A stretch of 64,000 nt of DNA from the NCBI RefSeq assembly GCF_030704535.1, contig NC_081812.1, positions 17,741,501 through 17,805,500 of the forward strand, in the 5' to 3' direction. Source of the DNA: Vitis vinifera (Eukaryota; Streptophyta; Magnoliopsida; Vitales; Vitaceae). Each line of letters starts with the position of its first letter. Position 1 is the first letter of the stretch. Positions 44,063 to 56,132 of the stretch are shown here, in pieces. The position numbers and the translations under genes are program-made. The notes under the pieces were generated by a model, which did not search any database, had not been told where the DNA came from, and saw only the letters and a list, made by a program, of their open reading frames with translations.

Positions 44063-45472
44063 TTACTTACAACGTTGTCTCCGAAAGCCAAATCTCTCAT
44101 TTTCCAAATCGTATTCGGTGTAAAAATTCTGAGACTGATAATTACCGAGGATGATAGATGGGCCGCTGCTTAATGTGGAACCCACAGCCTCATTACTCAC
44201 AATTGTCAAGCACAAAACGCTTAAATCGCCAACGAGCGAGAAATAATTGGCCACCGGTAACTCCATTTTTGCACCACCTTTGAATTGGAAAACCAAACTT
44301 GGGAGTGCAACCGAGCCAACTCCCGATAAATTGAAACAAGGTTTCAAACCGGAAAGAGCTTCCACGTCAGCAGCACGTGTGTAGTTGGCCATTTGCCTGT
44401 CAAACTCGGTTGCCACCGCCTCAAAAACTGGCTTTTCCATGAACGTAAAAGTCGAGCCGGAGTCCACTATGGTCCCGCCGTTGCCGTCAGATCCCGCCAC
44501 CATAAAGCTGTACGGAACCTTCACGCGCTTGTCTCCGACAATGATATGTCTTAGAGTTACGTAGTAGTACTCTTTGAATGCAGAATTTGAGGAAACCGGG
44601 TTCTTGCGGAAGGGAGTGTAGCTAAGGCCGCCGGTCTTGTCGTCCTTCGAATCTGGGCCAACGTACAAAGTCATTTTACTACTTTTTGGGGAGTCGTCGA
44701 ACCGGTGAGAGAGAAGACAGTAAGAGAACTTCTTGAGGCCCATTTGCTTCGGCAACGAAGATGGGCCGCGACCGAATCCGGCGATTCCTGAAGGTTGACG
44801 AGAAGAGAGAATCGAACATCCAACAACAAAATCAGGCTCAGTTCTCTCGGCAAAAACAAGGGATTCTAATAGTAAAAGCCCCACTGTTGTTCCTAAGCCA
44901 TACTGAATAGCATAAGTGGGGCAAGCCTTGGTACAATTAGCGGAATTCTGGTCGCAGCCCGGGCAGCGAGTTCGAACCTCTGAGTCCATAACAAACCCAC
45001 ATTTGGGGTTTAAGCACCCCACAATCTTTGCAGAAGACGAAAGTTTAGGAATGAAGGTTGGGATCTTCGCGGGGTCTATGTTAGGGAAAGAACATCTTGT
45101 GCAGACATAGCGGCTAGTACATGGGAACCACACCAGACTACTACCGGTGTCCATGACGAAAGATAGTGTTTGTGAGGGAGTGCCAAAGCTGAGAGACACA
45201 GAGTAACCCCCATAGCTGTGAGCAAAGAGAGGGGTATTGACTGAGGAGGTGTTTTTGCGGTGTTTCAGGTGGTGGGCTCTTGTCAAAGATGCAGAGGTGA
45301 GGTGTGAGAGAAGCTGCCATGGATCTGAAGATGGGTTCTTGGTGAACAGTGGTGTTAAAGGGAGAGTAATGGTGGCGGGGTTCTTATCTGGAGATGAATT
45401 TGCCAAGAGGAGCAGAGAGAACAGAGTAAAACCACAGAGGATGAGGATGATAGAAGAAGAAGAAGAGGCCAT
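44063..45472 (-). CDS. nepenthesin-like aspartic protease AP4 (At4g16563-like)
   Basis: Single-exon A1-family protease, 469 residues, full length for the family. Residues 1-26 form a signal peptide, so the enzyme enters the secretory route, probably to the cell wall or apoplast. Catalytic motifs are canonical: D108-TGSS and D337-SGST. Nine insert cysteines (C118, C124, C127, C153, C158, C170, C173, C180, C184) match those of AP1. The flap Tyr is Y191 in QYGLG. The C-terminus is complete (FGFRRQRCK). Of all copies here it is closest to what I recall of Arabidopsis At4g16563 (for example 'SLVWFPCTSRY' and 'SGSTFTFME'). It is likely the conserved member from which the AP1-AP3 group diverged. Its substrate is unknown. 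Confidence 0.93.
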   Translation of the reverse strand: MASSSSSIILILCGFTLFSLLLLANSSPDKNPATITLPLTPLFTKNPSSDPWQLLSHLTSASLTRAHHLKHRKNTSSVNTPLFAHSYGGYSVSLSFGTPSQTLSFVMDTGSSLVWFPCTSRYVCTRCSFPNIDPAKIPTFIPKLSSSAKIVGCLNPKCGFVMDSEVRTRCPGCDQNSANCTKACPTYAIQYGLGTTVGLLLLESLVFAERTEPDFVVGCSILSSRQPSGIAGFGRGPSSLPKQMGLKKFSYCLLSHRFDDSPKSSKMTLYVGPDSKDDKTGGLSYTPFRKNPVSSNSAFKEYYYVTLRHIIVGDKRVKVPYSFMVAGSDGNGGTIVDSGSTFTFMEKPVFEAVATEFDRQMANYTRAADVEALSGLKPCFNLSGVGSVALPSLVFQFKGGAKMELPVANYFSLVGDLSVLCLTIVSNEAVGSTLSSGPSIILGNYQSQNFYTEYDLENERFGFRRQRCK

Positions 45473-45524
45473 GGATTTCTCAATGAAATTAGCTGTCTCA
45501 TGTGTTGGTTTGTATTCTTGGGTT

Positions 45525-45534
45525 GTTTATAAAG
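45525..45534 (-). promoter_or_regulatory. TATA box of AP4
   Basis: The minus strand reads CTTTATAAAC about 53 bases before the AP4 ATG, the same spacing as in AP1-AP3. Confidence 0.6.
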
Positions 45535-45559
45535 CGACGAGGGATGGCGACAACGGTGG

Positions 45560-48010
45560 GTGATGGGAATCGAGTTGGACTACGTCTGAGACACCATTGC
45601 CATTACATTGCATAGAATTAACAAAATTGCCACTGAGCTTTTAGGTAAAATTTTATCATTGTGTTAAAATGTCCCCACGCGTTTTAACTTTTTGCGTTTT
45701 CATTTTTAACATTTGATTTATTTTTATCATTATTCTCTGTTCTTGTCCTGGACTTTTACCCTAGACTTTCCCAAGATACCTGATTTTTTTTATTTTTTTT
45801 ATTTTAAAAACAATTCCAATACAAGAAGTAAGAAGTACTCAAGTCACAGAATATTGCGATTTTACCGATTAAAGCTACACTATTCTGCAATTAAAATTGA
45901 AATTGCAATCTCCCAAGTCCCATCTTTGGTCTGTCTGGCTAAATTTTGTTCTATACTTCGTTCTCACTTCAATGCACTTTGAACTTGAAATAGCGAACAG
46001 TAAATAGAGCGGTTGGGTGTTTTTCTTTGGACTCAATGATAAATAATTAAATATCAGACTCTTATGTCATATTGTCGTTGAGGTCGAAAAGCGTAGAAGT
46101 GACCTCGATTAAAAAGAAAATAAGGTTGTAGCCGTTGAAGCAGGGGAGAAGTCGGGCGCTGAAGGCCGTATGGCGAATGAGACATATTTGATATTTCTGC
46201 CCAGTGCCCATTGAACCAAAATCCCGGAGTTTTTATCTACACAGTAAGTAGTAAATGAGGGAAGTAGAAATGATCTGGTGGGCCCTGCGGAATACAGGAC
46301 TTTGGAGGCAGGTCATGACTCATGGAACGCGACCCGTGAATGAAGGTGGAGCGTGGCCTGGGTGTCATCCCTCTCATCGCTCATCATCATCATCCTCACG
46401 TTGTATTGACGCGCAGCTTTCCTTGGTTCTCAGCCTCCTGTCCCAACGTCTCTTTATCTTGTTGGTTGTTAATTGTTATCCACGGCCCACGCCCATCAAG
46501 CATCATCCTCCTGTTTCCCATACCCAGCTATTTTTCACATTTCAAGATGAAATTCATTATTATAATGATAATAATAAACTCAGTTACAACATCATTTTCC
46601 TATAGTTTACTTCCCCCATTTTTTTTTCTGTTAAATCTTGCCGATTTGAATGGAGCTATCAAAAATTTTGTCGATCTTTTCTATCATCGAGAATTTTGTA
46701 GTTTAATAAATATTAGGTTATGTTTGATTCTAAGTAAATTTATGAAAAAATTTGTAAGAAATAAACATTAAATAAAATAAATATAAAAATAATAAATAAG
46801 TTTTATTTGTTATTTTAATTTTATTTCACTCGTGTTAACATAATAGTTATAAAAATTAAATAATTTAAAATGGTATAAAAAGTTAAAATTTTTCATAAGA
46901 TAATTAAATATTAAAAAATTATAAATTCCTTGTCACATATAAATCACAGAGAAGATGAGAATCTGTTGATTCTATTCTCTTTTAATTGGGTGGGTCAGCG
47001 TGAAGACGAAAAGCACATGCAAAAACCGAAGAAAGCTTTCAGTTGTTCTCCTGATCTTTTTCTTTCACAACTTGTAATGCGTATGATTTAAAAAAGTTTA
47101 TTGTCTTATCTCTCCTTCAATTTATATTCACAAACTTGAAAGATAAAAAAGGACACTCATTGATGTGGCCATTAACATAAAACGGTATCTACTCTCTACC
47201 AACCGTATATTTATGAACACGGACCAAGTCGTCCTCACAATAACTTAAACCAAATATTATTTTTAAGAAAAACTAAAACGAGCCAACTGTCATATTCTCA
47301 AAAACATTAACTGAATGTCATGTTTTAAAAACACAATCACGTATAATTGAAAAAGAATCATTTTTATTTATATTATAAGAAGTTATCACTTGCTCTATTG
47401 AAAAATACCGCATGAACTCCTAATAATTATAAATATAAAAAATAATTGAAAATTAGTTGATTTATGCTCACCCCACCAATTTTTTCTTGATTCCCTGTCT
47501 AAGGAATAAAAGAAAACACAATCAATCCCTTTCCTCATTTCCATTTCTTGAAAGCAATTATAGTACGCATGCAATCATCATTTCTATTTTTGAACCTAAA
47601 ATACAATCATGTAAATATTTTGTTTTTTTTTTTCTTTTTGAAAATCTGATTCATGTGAAAGCCCCCACCCTTTTTTTGTTTTTTTTACATAATTTTTTTA
47701 TACCAAGAAATTGGATATTCATTGGTACACCTCTAAATTTGTCTTCTTATCCAATGCAATGGGAGGTTATTGGTATACGTTTCAGATTTTAGATGGTATA
47801 CTTTTCATTTTTTATTTATTTATTATATGTTTTTTAATTTTTTATTAATCTAAAAGAATCAAAACATTTGATTTTTTTTTACTAAATATTAAAAATTATT
47901 TTTTGAAACAATTAAAACAAAATCTCAACCCAATTCACGCTATTAATACTTAATATTTAATAAAAATAAAATAATAAAAAACAAGTAATATATATTTAAT
48001 ATTATTAACT
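45560..48010. other. spacer between AP4 and LOG, first part
   Basis: The AP4 promoter side, then AT-rich sequence. A more GC-balanced patch at about 46130-46530 has overlapping open frames but no recognisable domain, so I do not call a gene. No repeat borders are seen. Confidence 0.45.
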
Positions 48011-48024
48011 TGGCATGTTTTGGG

Positions 48025-48330
48025 CTCACATTGAAAAAAAATAAAAAAAGAGAGATGGGGAGAGTGGGGGAATAAGAGGTTGGATTATAAAAGGGAAAAA
48101 GATGAGGAGATTGGGGGCTTGGATTGGGAAAAGTCTCAAAAGAATTGAGAGGGAAAAAGGAAGAGAATAAGATTCTGAGGGGAGATTGACAACCAAAAAG
48201 GAAAAGAATAAAAGAGTATGAAAGAAAAGGGTGATTAGGGTTTTGGATGGAGAAAAAAAAAAAAGAGTATACGAAGAAGAGGGGCACAGTTCAAATTGGG
48301 GGCTGAAATTGGAGAGAAGAGAGTGGTTTG
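48025..48330. repeat. second purine-rich tract
   Basis: The plus strand is nearly all A and G ('gagagatggggagagtggggg' in part, 'gggaaaaag'). It gives Phe/Ser/Pro-rich frames on the minus strand that are compositional. Similar in character to 2960-3470 but I see no base-for-base alignment. Confidence 0.7.
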
Positions 48331-50180
48331 GAAAGTTTAAAAAGAGAAGATGAAGAACCAAAAGAGGCGACCATCACAAATACATCGCCAAAGTGAGGAA
48401 AAAGGTGGGAAATCTTTATCCAAGTGAGAATCTATTTATCTCTGACCATCCAATCCTTCTTTTCCTCTCCTTTTCAATGTGATCCCAAGCGTGTGTATAA
48501 AATCTAAAACATGGATAAGTAATTGGTATGTGATTTGTTTAGTTTATTCCTCATGGATGATGCCTTCAATAGTTCTTGTATTTCAATTTTGTCTCCTTTC
48601 TTAATTAAAAAATTAAATAAATAAAAAACTTGCTTTTCATATGAAAAATGGTGAAATAGACAATGAATATTGGAATTGCTTTTAAATGAAGCAAACGACA
48701 AATTCTTATCATTCTTTTGAAAGTAGAGATTTAGACTTATATATATACAGTGAAATCTTATCATTCTTTGGAGGATTTTAAATTGGGTTTGACCTTTTTA
48801 CCTTAAATTTCATTATTTTGGGCTACAGGAGTAAATTGGTTTGAATTTAATTATGGACTATGGGTCTAGGTCTAGTTTTGAATTTGCATATTGTTTGGGT
48901 TTGGGTCCGAGTCTGTCATTTTATAAAATGGAGTTGTTTTATCTTGGTAGGTTTGTTTCTATTTCAATTAATCATGGTCCGTTTAGATTTGAAGGACTGA
49001 CCTAGTTCAACTAGTGGATTTTAATTTAAGGGGCTTGAACTTGTTTATTTGATTTGGGTCTTGGGGCTTTATTTGTGGATATTGGATTTATTTTTATATA
49101 AGTTTATTTGATTTGGGTCTTAGGGCTTTAAGATTTATTTGGACAAATTTGGACATGGGTTTTGGGCTTGGCATATGATTTTAAGATTGGTTTTTAGTTA
49201 ATTCAGAGTATTTCATGTGGATAATTGAATTGAACATTGGGCTTTAATTATTTAATTTGCGATTTGGTTATTGATTGGTTTTGGGTTGTAATTTTTTTGG
49301 GCTTTTCATATGCCCAAAAGGATGGCACTATTTTGAAATGGCCTTAATACAAACTATCATATCCGAAAGGCCCGGCCCAATTTTGGATTGCCCAACCTAC
49401 ATAATCTCTTAGCAAACTTAGCAAGTCACAGGCTGGCCTCAAAGGCTAGAAAACCAGGGCCCATAGTTCTGAACCCAAACATGGAGCCGCATGAGGAACT
49501 AACGAACCTTCAGAAACAGGGCAGGAATCAGAACGCAGCCGGAATGGATTTGCAGACGCACAATTCGAATCCCTTTTCAATTCAAACAAAATAACAACTT
49601 GTAATGAGTCTCAGATTCAACTTCAGGTGATGGGCTTTTTATATTATTAATATTATTGCTATTATAACATATGCGCATATTTGGAAACCGGGGATCAAAT
49701 TTGGGATCTTGACCGCTGAGTATAACGATGTCCACTTCACTTGGAAGAAAAACCCAAAAATTTAAAGTTGGGGTGTGCTACCCAACAGCAGAATTTTATG
49801 TAGCTTTCATGTCCAATTGAAGGCCCCAGGGAGTCCATAGGAGCCACATTGCATGTTTTGCCTTGATTGTCCTTTCATTCTTGAACCACGTGTGAGGAGT
49901 GGTCATGTCGCCCCCTTCCCTTTCAAAATTCATCATTTAAATCACTTCACCTTTTCATTTTTTTCTTTATATTTGTGTTTAATATATGTTTTATAATTTT
50001 CCAAAAAATTGAATACGAGTTGGGGAATGAAAACACGGAATAAATGTGAAGAGATTGGGGGAGGAGAGGGGAGTTTCGAAGTGGATGCGAATCTGGAGAG
50101 AGAGAGAGGGTTGGATCACCACATACTTGAACGTGAATCACTGTAGAGGGTTGAGTAAGGAGATTAAGTGACGCAGACGT
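48331..50180. other. spacer, possibly old retroelement sequence
   Basis: About 48780-49340 is rich in 'tttgggctt' and 'gatttgggtctt' words. About 49365-49600 is GC-balanced with an open frame of 68 codons and no domain. The make-up resembles untranslated parts of plant LTR elements, but I found no LTR pair, primer site or coding domain. Confidence 0.35.
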
Positions 50181-50330
50181 ATCTGGTCTGATTCGTGTGG
50201 CGGCCTTGGGAGAGAGACGCGACGCTGTTCCTCACGTCGGTTGTCCCGCGGCGGCTATGTCGCACGTGCGGCCCCCAACCCCACCACCATCGCTCCATCG
50301 CCACTTTTGCGCCGCTTATATTAAATGCAT
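50181..50330. other. GC-rich island with a perfect G-box palindrome
   Basis: A 150-base GC-rich patch in an otherwise AT-rich spacer, about 2 kb upstream of LOG. It includes the perfect 10-base palindrome CGCACGTGCG at 50261-50270, whose core CACGTG is the G-box bound by plant bZIP and bHLH factors. A 75-codon frame crosses it without a domain. Confidence 0.4.
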
Positions 50331-52160
50331 GTACACATCACCCACCTGCTTAAAAGTAGAGCCTACTTGCTTCTACTTTAAACAGTGTCGGCACCAAGTC
50401 CAGGGCATACTGGCAAAATGGTAATGGCCCTGTGTTTTTTCATTTTACTAGCTACATATTATTTTCACTCGTGTCCAACGTTATCAATTGAGTCGTCTAC
50501 ATGTGTTCTCGGTGTTTGTCTGCTGCGCAGGTGTTTGGAACCTTCATTCGGTTATAATTCATATCCACCCTCCACACGCAATCTCCCACCGCCGTCTCTA
50601 CCAACCATCATCCTCTGTTTTTATAGCAAGACCCTCTCCCTGCAGCTTCTCACTTGGTGATATCCTCTCTCCAGATGAGGAAAGGCACTTTCTGCTTCAA
50701 TATTGGACCCCCGTGGCCTATATGTCTCCCCCATGCTGCTGCTGTCTCTATCACGAAAATCTTCATTTTCTCTGCTTATTTATTTTTTACTTTATTAAGA
50801 AAACGTCGAATTTTGAATTTAATTTATAAAAAATTAGCGAAATTCGAACCAAATGCATTTTAAATTGAGTTAAAATAAAGAAAGCAAATTGGGAAGAGGC
50901 TGCCACATCGTCGTTTGGTCCAATCCAATTCGACGTTTCAGTTAAAACAGTCGGGAGGAATAGAGAGCGGAGAATATAGGGGATAGGTCGCAGAGAGGCA
51001 ATCAAGTGCTTCGAATGTGTTGAAAAATGTGAAAATGTTTCTGACTTAAGTGGTAGTCGGGTGAGGCGACCCATATTTGGCAGTTTTAGGATACAAACAA
51101 AAAAAAGAAAAAAGAAAAAATGCAAGGAGAAAAGGGGGAAGAACTGAGATAAAAATCAAATCAATCAGTCAAAACGCATAAATCAAGCAAAAGGGAAATG
51201 ATTACATGTCAGTTAAGAAAGAAGAGAGATCATTCTTTCATTTCCCAAGACAGGCTCGACTTGCTCAGTGGTTGTGTCTCACCAAATCCCCATCTTCTCC
51301 TATTTTTCCAATTTCCCACTTTTCCAACCCATAACAAAAATCAATCTAATAGTAAATCGATACATTCCTTACAATTCAAGTGGGAGGGTTCACACGTGAC
51401 CTGCGTGTCCTACAACGAAGACAAAAACCAGCAATCTCAGAGGAAGTATTTATTTATTTATTTACTTTCTAAGTGAAACCAACCAAATTCAACACAAAAC
51501 CAGGAAAGCGTGGTTGATTATCGAATCACACCCTGCATTGATCCGTTTGGTATTCGTTTTCTCAACGATATATCAAACACTTTCTATTTAATTATCATCC
51601 AACATGTGTACAGTTCAACCAAACATTTTTATTATTTTTTTAATAAAAGCAATTAAAAAAAATTGCTTTCGTATTTTTATTGTTTCAATTTCAAGTGGGT
51701 AGCGCCACCCAAATAGGTGTGTTTACATGTGAGCAGCATGTTTCATAAATAACACCCAATTAGTATATCCTAATGAATAAGACATAAGCTAGAAGAAGCA
51801 GGACTCAAATCTTCTCCTTTTATTAAATTGCAATGCAAATAATTGTGATTATGGTCCAGCTTTAGACTTGATTTCTGTTGCCATGACAATAAATTTTCAT
51901 TGTTTTTTTCCATCATGGTGGTCTTAGAATTAAAAAGGTAGATCATGTGACACATTGCATGTGATGAGAAATGTGTCTTATTTTAAAAAAGGGAGTAGGA
52001 TGGGGGTGTGGCTTGTAAAGGTGGGGTGCGAGACAGGGTATCTTTCCTCTAAGTCGTTTTAGAATTGAAGGACTCCTCCCAGAAAGGAATCATATTTTAA
52101 ATTTTAATGATATATAGAGGTAAAAAGATATATTAGGACTTAGGGGAGGGAGATTGGGAT
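50331..52160. other. upstream region of LOG
   Basis: No gene recognised. The overlapping small open frames show no family features. The last few hundred bases should be the LOG promoter. Confidence 0.45.
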
Positions 52161-52164
52161 TAAG

Positions 52165-52172
52165 CTATAAAG
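52165..52172 (+). promoter_or_regulatory. probable TATA box of LOG
   Basis: CTATAAAG about 140 bases before the LOG ATG. The position allows a leader of about 105-110 bases that includes the GA repeat. Confidence 0.5.
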
Positions 52173-52271
52173 GCTTGAAAGTAGGCTTTGAGGGGTTATT
52201 TGTATATTTAAACAAACACTCCCTTTATTTTCATTCTCAAACCCGCCCCTTCTTCCAGGAGTTTGATCGTT

Positions 52272-52292
52272 GAGAGAGAGAGAGAGAGAGAG
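52272..52292 (+). promoter_or_regulatory. (GA)n tract in the LOG leader
   Basis: A run of GA dinucleotides directly before the start codon region. GA tracts in plant leaders and promoters are known binding sites of BPC/GAGA-binding proteins. A role here is inference. Confidence 0.5.
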
Positions 52293-52306
52293 GAGGAGAG
52301 AGGGAG

Positions 52307-55300
52307 ATGGAGGACACCAGGTCTAGGTTCAAGAGGATTTGTGTGTTTTGTGGGAGTAGTTCTGGGAAGAAAGCTAGCTACCAGGAGGCTGCGGTTGAGT
52401 TGGGGAAGGAACTGGTAACAATGGGCTTCTTCTTCTTCTTTTTATTTTTTATTTTTTTCTTGGTTTTTTGTTTTCCTTTCGTTCCAGTCTTGAATTAGAT
52501 GGTTGGATGAGCAATGGGATTGATGCTTTTCCCTTTTTTATTACCCTCTTTGGTTTGGAAAATCCGGTGTTGTTTTTGAAGATATGGATTCAAAACTACC
52601 CTCCAAACAGGCTCGTATGGGTAGCCATTGACGATTTCTGGGACTCCATCACATCGTTCTTTCTTTGGTGTCTAGGAATAGATTCAATGAGAAGTATTTT
52701 CGGAGAAAAATGTCGGTTCTGAATTGGGTGCAAATTGACTTCTTCTCTCTTTCTTCCTTACCTTCTCCTCTTAAAAAGTAAGGAAAAAATTTGGTTTACT
52801 GTAAACTTTTCTTCTCTTCTGCGTATTCTTCATGTGGTTTTTCTTTGAAATGATCTTGTATAGTGTTTTGTCTTCCTTCTCAAGTGGGTGTGGTGGTGGT
52901 GTGTTGCAACAAACCAGCTTTGAACGTGGGCTTATGATTGTTGGGGAATTAGGGGGAAGGTTTAGGGTTTATGTTTGGCATGAGAGATTGCTAGCTGTAA
53001 CCTGGCTGTCAGTTGAGCAGCCTTCTTGCATGATCTTTGTTTTGGTTTTTAACTCTTTTTTTTTTTTCTTCTTTTTTTTTTTTGCCCCTCATGCTTTTCC
53101 CTAGGGAACCAAACGTGCTTCCTTGGTATAATGACTCACTAAGCGTGTTCTAACCTTGGGCACTTCCACAAGCCACCATCACCCTAAAACCTCCATGATT
53201 TTTGTTTATGGGGTTCCATGAAATATTTTTATACCAACCATTCACTCACCCACTGCCCCCCTCTATCACTGCTAGCCTTCTAATCTTATCTCACTCCTTA
53301 TTGTCATCATTTTCATTTTCATTTTCATTTCCTTGTTTCAGTGATGAGGTCTCTGACACGTGTGTTGCTTTTTCAATGTGTGTGTTTTTTTAAGGTGGAG
53401 AGAAGGATTGATTTGGTCTATGGAGGTGGGAGCGTGGGACTGATGGGTCTTGTTTCTCAGGCTGTTCATGATGGTGGGCGCCATGTTCTAGGGTTTGCTC
53501 TCTCTCTCTCTCCCTCCCTCTCGTGAAGTTTCAAAAGACAAGCATCATTTCATCCCATATTTCTCTTTCTTATCTGGTTCTATAAAATGGGTTTTCATTT
53601 TTTTTTTCTCTCTTGAAACCATGCACAAGTTTTCAATTTTCTAAGAAGTCTGTTCTCATACCACTCAAAGGCAGACATCATGGGATCAAATGCCGGGTCC
53701 TGGTGAAAAGGGGATTTGTGCATTTTTTTTTTCTCCTCCTCCCGGGAAAATACGCCTTTTTGGAGGATCTGAGCATATGTTTCTAATACATGAAAAGCAT
53801 GTTTATCTGCTATACAGAAGAATCTAAAAGTATGCCTTTACTAATTGTTTTTGGAGCTTTTCTAGCAGTTTTGATCAGAAGGCTAAAGTGAATCCATTTG
53901 GGTCTTTGTAATGTCAGTACACATACTGGAATTTCTAGTTGGAAAGAATGGAATGGAAAAAGGAGTTAAAAAGTATGGAAACTTTTAGCCAGTGATTGGA
54001 GCACCTTCTATTTTGAATAAAAGGGGCACCCTCATATGTGAAAAGACATTGACCATTGGTTTGTCTTGCCTACAAAGGGAACCTTGGAATTTCTTTCTTT
54101 TTTATGCACTTCATTAACAAGTGGTGCCCACATCACTGTCCCAGGGTTCTTTGTTTCCATTTTCTCTTCACCCAACCTCTGAAACTAACACTTGATGCTT
54201 CTCCTCCTTTATTATATTTCTTGGGAATGTTATGTCTTGTTCAGTTCTCCAACCTTCGCATGTAGGGTGAATCCATTGGGAGTAACATCATATGTCCTAA
54301 AGCTAATAAAAAAAGATGATGTTGTATAGGATTGTGACTGAACGGTGTACCTTGGGTTGTTTGCAGGGTTATTCCAAGGACTCTAATGCCTAGAGAGGTA
54401 TATTCAGAAACTTAAAAACAAAATCTACCCTATTTTTTTCCTCTCTCGTTTCAGTTGCTGAATGCAATATCTTGTGATAAGACTGTTTCGTTAACCGCAT
54501 TTATTTATCATTTTCTTTGCTTGTTATTCACTTGTCCTCTATTTTCTGTGCTCTTCTAAATTCCTTGAGGCACATTAAAAAAACCACTTTTTTCCTTAAA
54601 AATAAAGATTTTTTCGTTTATTTATCATGCTCTTTTTAAATTCATAGAGGGACTCTCTCTCTCTTCTGTTCCCTTTCTTCGTTTTCCTTTTTATTTTTAT
54701 TTTTGGTCTTCTTCTTCGGTTTCCCAGATTCACGTTATGTGTTATTTTTGCAGATTACTGGAGAGACTGTTGGAGAAGTGAGGGCTGTATCCCATATGCA
54801 CGAAAGGAAAGCTGAGATGGCCCGTCAAGCTGATGCCTTCATTGCCCTCCCAGGTATATATTTATATATATATGATCCATGGATCAGAATTTTGAATGTA
54901 GAGCTCTGCAGTAATATGTCATTAGACTCATTAGACATATTTGTAACTTCTCCATTTATTAATGTCAGGTGGGTATGGGACCCTTGAAGAGCTGCTTGAA
55001 GTCATTACATGGGCACAACTTGGAATCCACAAAAAACCAGTGAGATATATTCTCCTTAACTTCCATTCTCTTTTGGAAGTGAAGATTGACACATTTTTCA
55101 TTTCTGATTTGCTTTAAATGGAAATTACATAGTGGATGAGTCATAAGTCTTTGTAGCACTAACGGCATATATTAAGAAAAAAATTTGCTGGTATGACGCA
55201 AACTCTTTTAAAATCAGACTTCCAGCTGGTTTTATGCATTAAAAAAAGTGTTCTTTAATTGATATAACTAATTTTTGTAAGATTGTATTGGAGATTTTAC

Positions 55301-56132
55301 TTCCCTAATGAACTAATTTAATATCATAAGCAGTAAGATTTTTGTTTTTTGGTACCTCCAAGTTTATAATGTTGAGTAGATTATTTTTAATTCAATATCC
55401 CTGGCAAAGCCAAGGAGGCAGGAGCTTTGGTCAATAGTGTGTTTCAAAGTGGATGGATAAGAAGGGGGAAACCACAGAATCGGTGCATGTGGGCATATGC
55501 TTTTGGATTCACATGGAAAGATAGCACAAGATTTGCTACTCCAATCAAAGTCACGCATTGTATGATGTGGGGAGTATCTCCGTTTGAATGGGAGAGAAAA
55601 GCTCTGAATAAAGGCTTAAAAAAGTAGAAATGTTGGTCAAAGATATTCTGTTTGTATCATTGGTCACCTAATGAAAATTAATAATAATAATCCAAGATTT
55701 TGATTTTGATATTACAAACTTTCCACTAACATAATCATGAACTTGTGTAGGTGGGTCTGTTGAATGTGGATGGATACTACAATTCCTTGTTGTCTTTCAT
55801 TGACAAGGCTGTCGATGAAGGCTTTGTTTCACCAACTGCTCGCCGCATTATAGTGTCCGCACCAACAGCCAAAGAATTGGTCAGAGAACTTGAGGTACAG
55901 AGACTAATGCCTTTTTGTTTTGGACCTGTTGAATTCAAATTTAAAGGAGTTAAACGAGCAACTCATTGAAACTTAATGGTTGGGTGTGGATTTCAGATCT
56001 TAATTTTGATTTAGTTTGGATGTTTTATGGCAGGAATACGTTCCGGAGCATGATGAAGTGACATCTAAGCTGATCTGGGAAGAGGTGGAAATAATAAGTT
56101 ACGCGTCAGAGAAGCCTGGTGTGGCCACATGA
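52307..56132 (+). CDS. LOG: cytokinin riboside 5'-monophosphate phosphoribohydrolase (LOG)
   Basis: Seven exons: 52307-52414, 53395-53492, 54367-54397, 54754-54853, 54969-55039, 55751-55894 and 56034-56132. All introns are GT-AG and phases join to a 216-residue protein, normal for the family. The enzyme removes ribose 5-phosphate from cytokinin nucleotides, giving the active free base in one step, in the cytosol. Visible features are [10 protein letters not shown] (11-20), GGGSVGLMG (46-54), MHERKAEMA (94-102) and the signature PGGYGTLEE (112-120), which holds the catalytic Glu; the Arg of the ERKAEM motif is also present. The short C-terminus ([12 protein letters not shown]) varies within the family. 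It is a LOG1/3/7-type member; I cannot fix the ortholog. All key residues are intact. Confidence 0.97.

Noticed and set aside
47943-48361. Overlapping Phe/Ser/Pro-rich minus-strand frames of 111-114 codons
   Set aside because: Same cause: a purine-rich plus strand lacks stop codons on minus.
49388-49594. 68-codon plus-strand frame in a GC-balanced patch
   Set aside because: No domain, and flanks resemble untranslated retroelement sequence. Support is too weak for a gene call.
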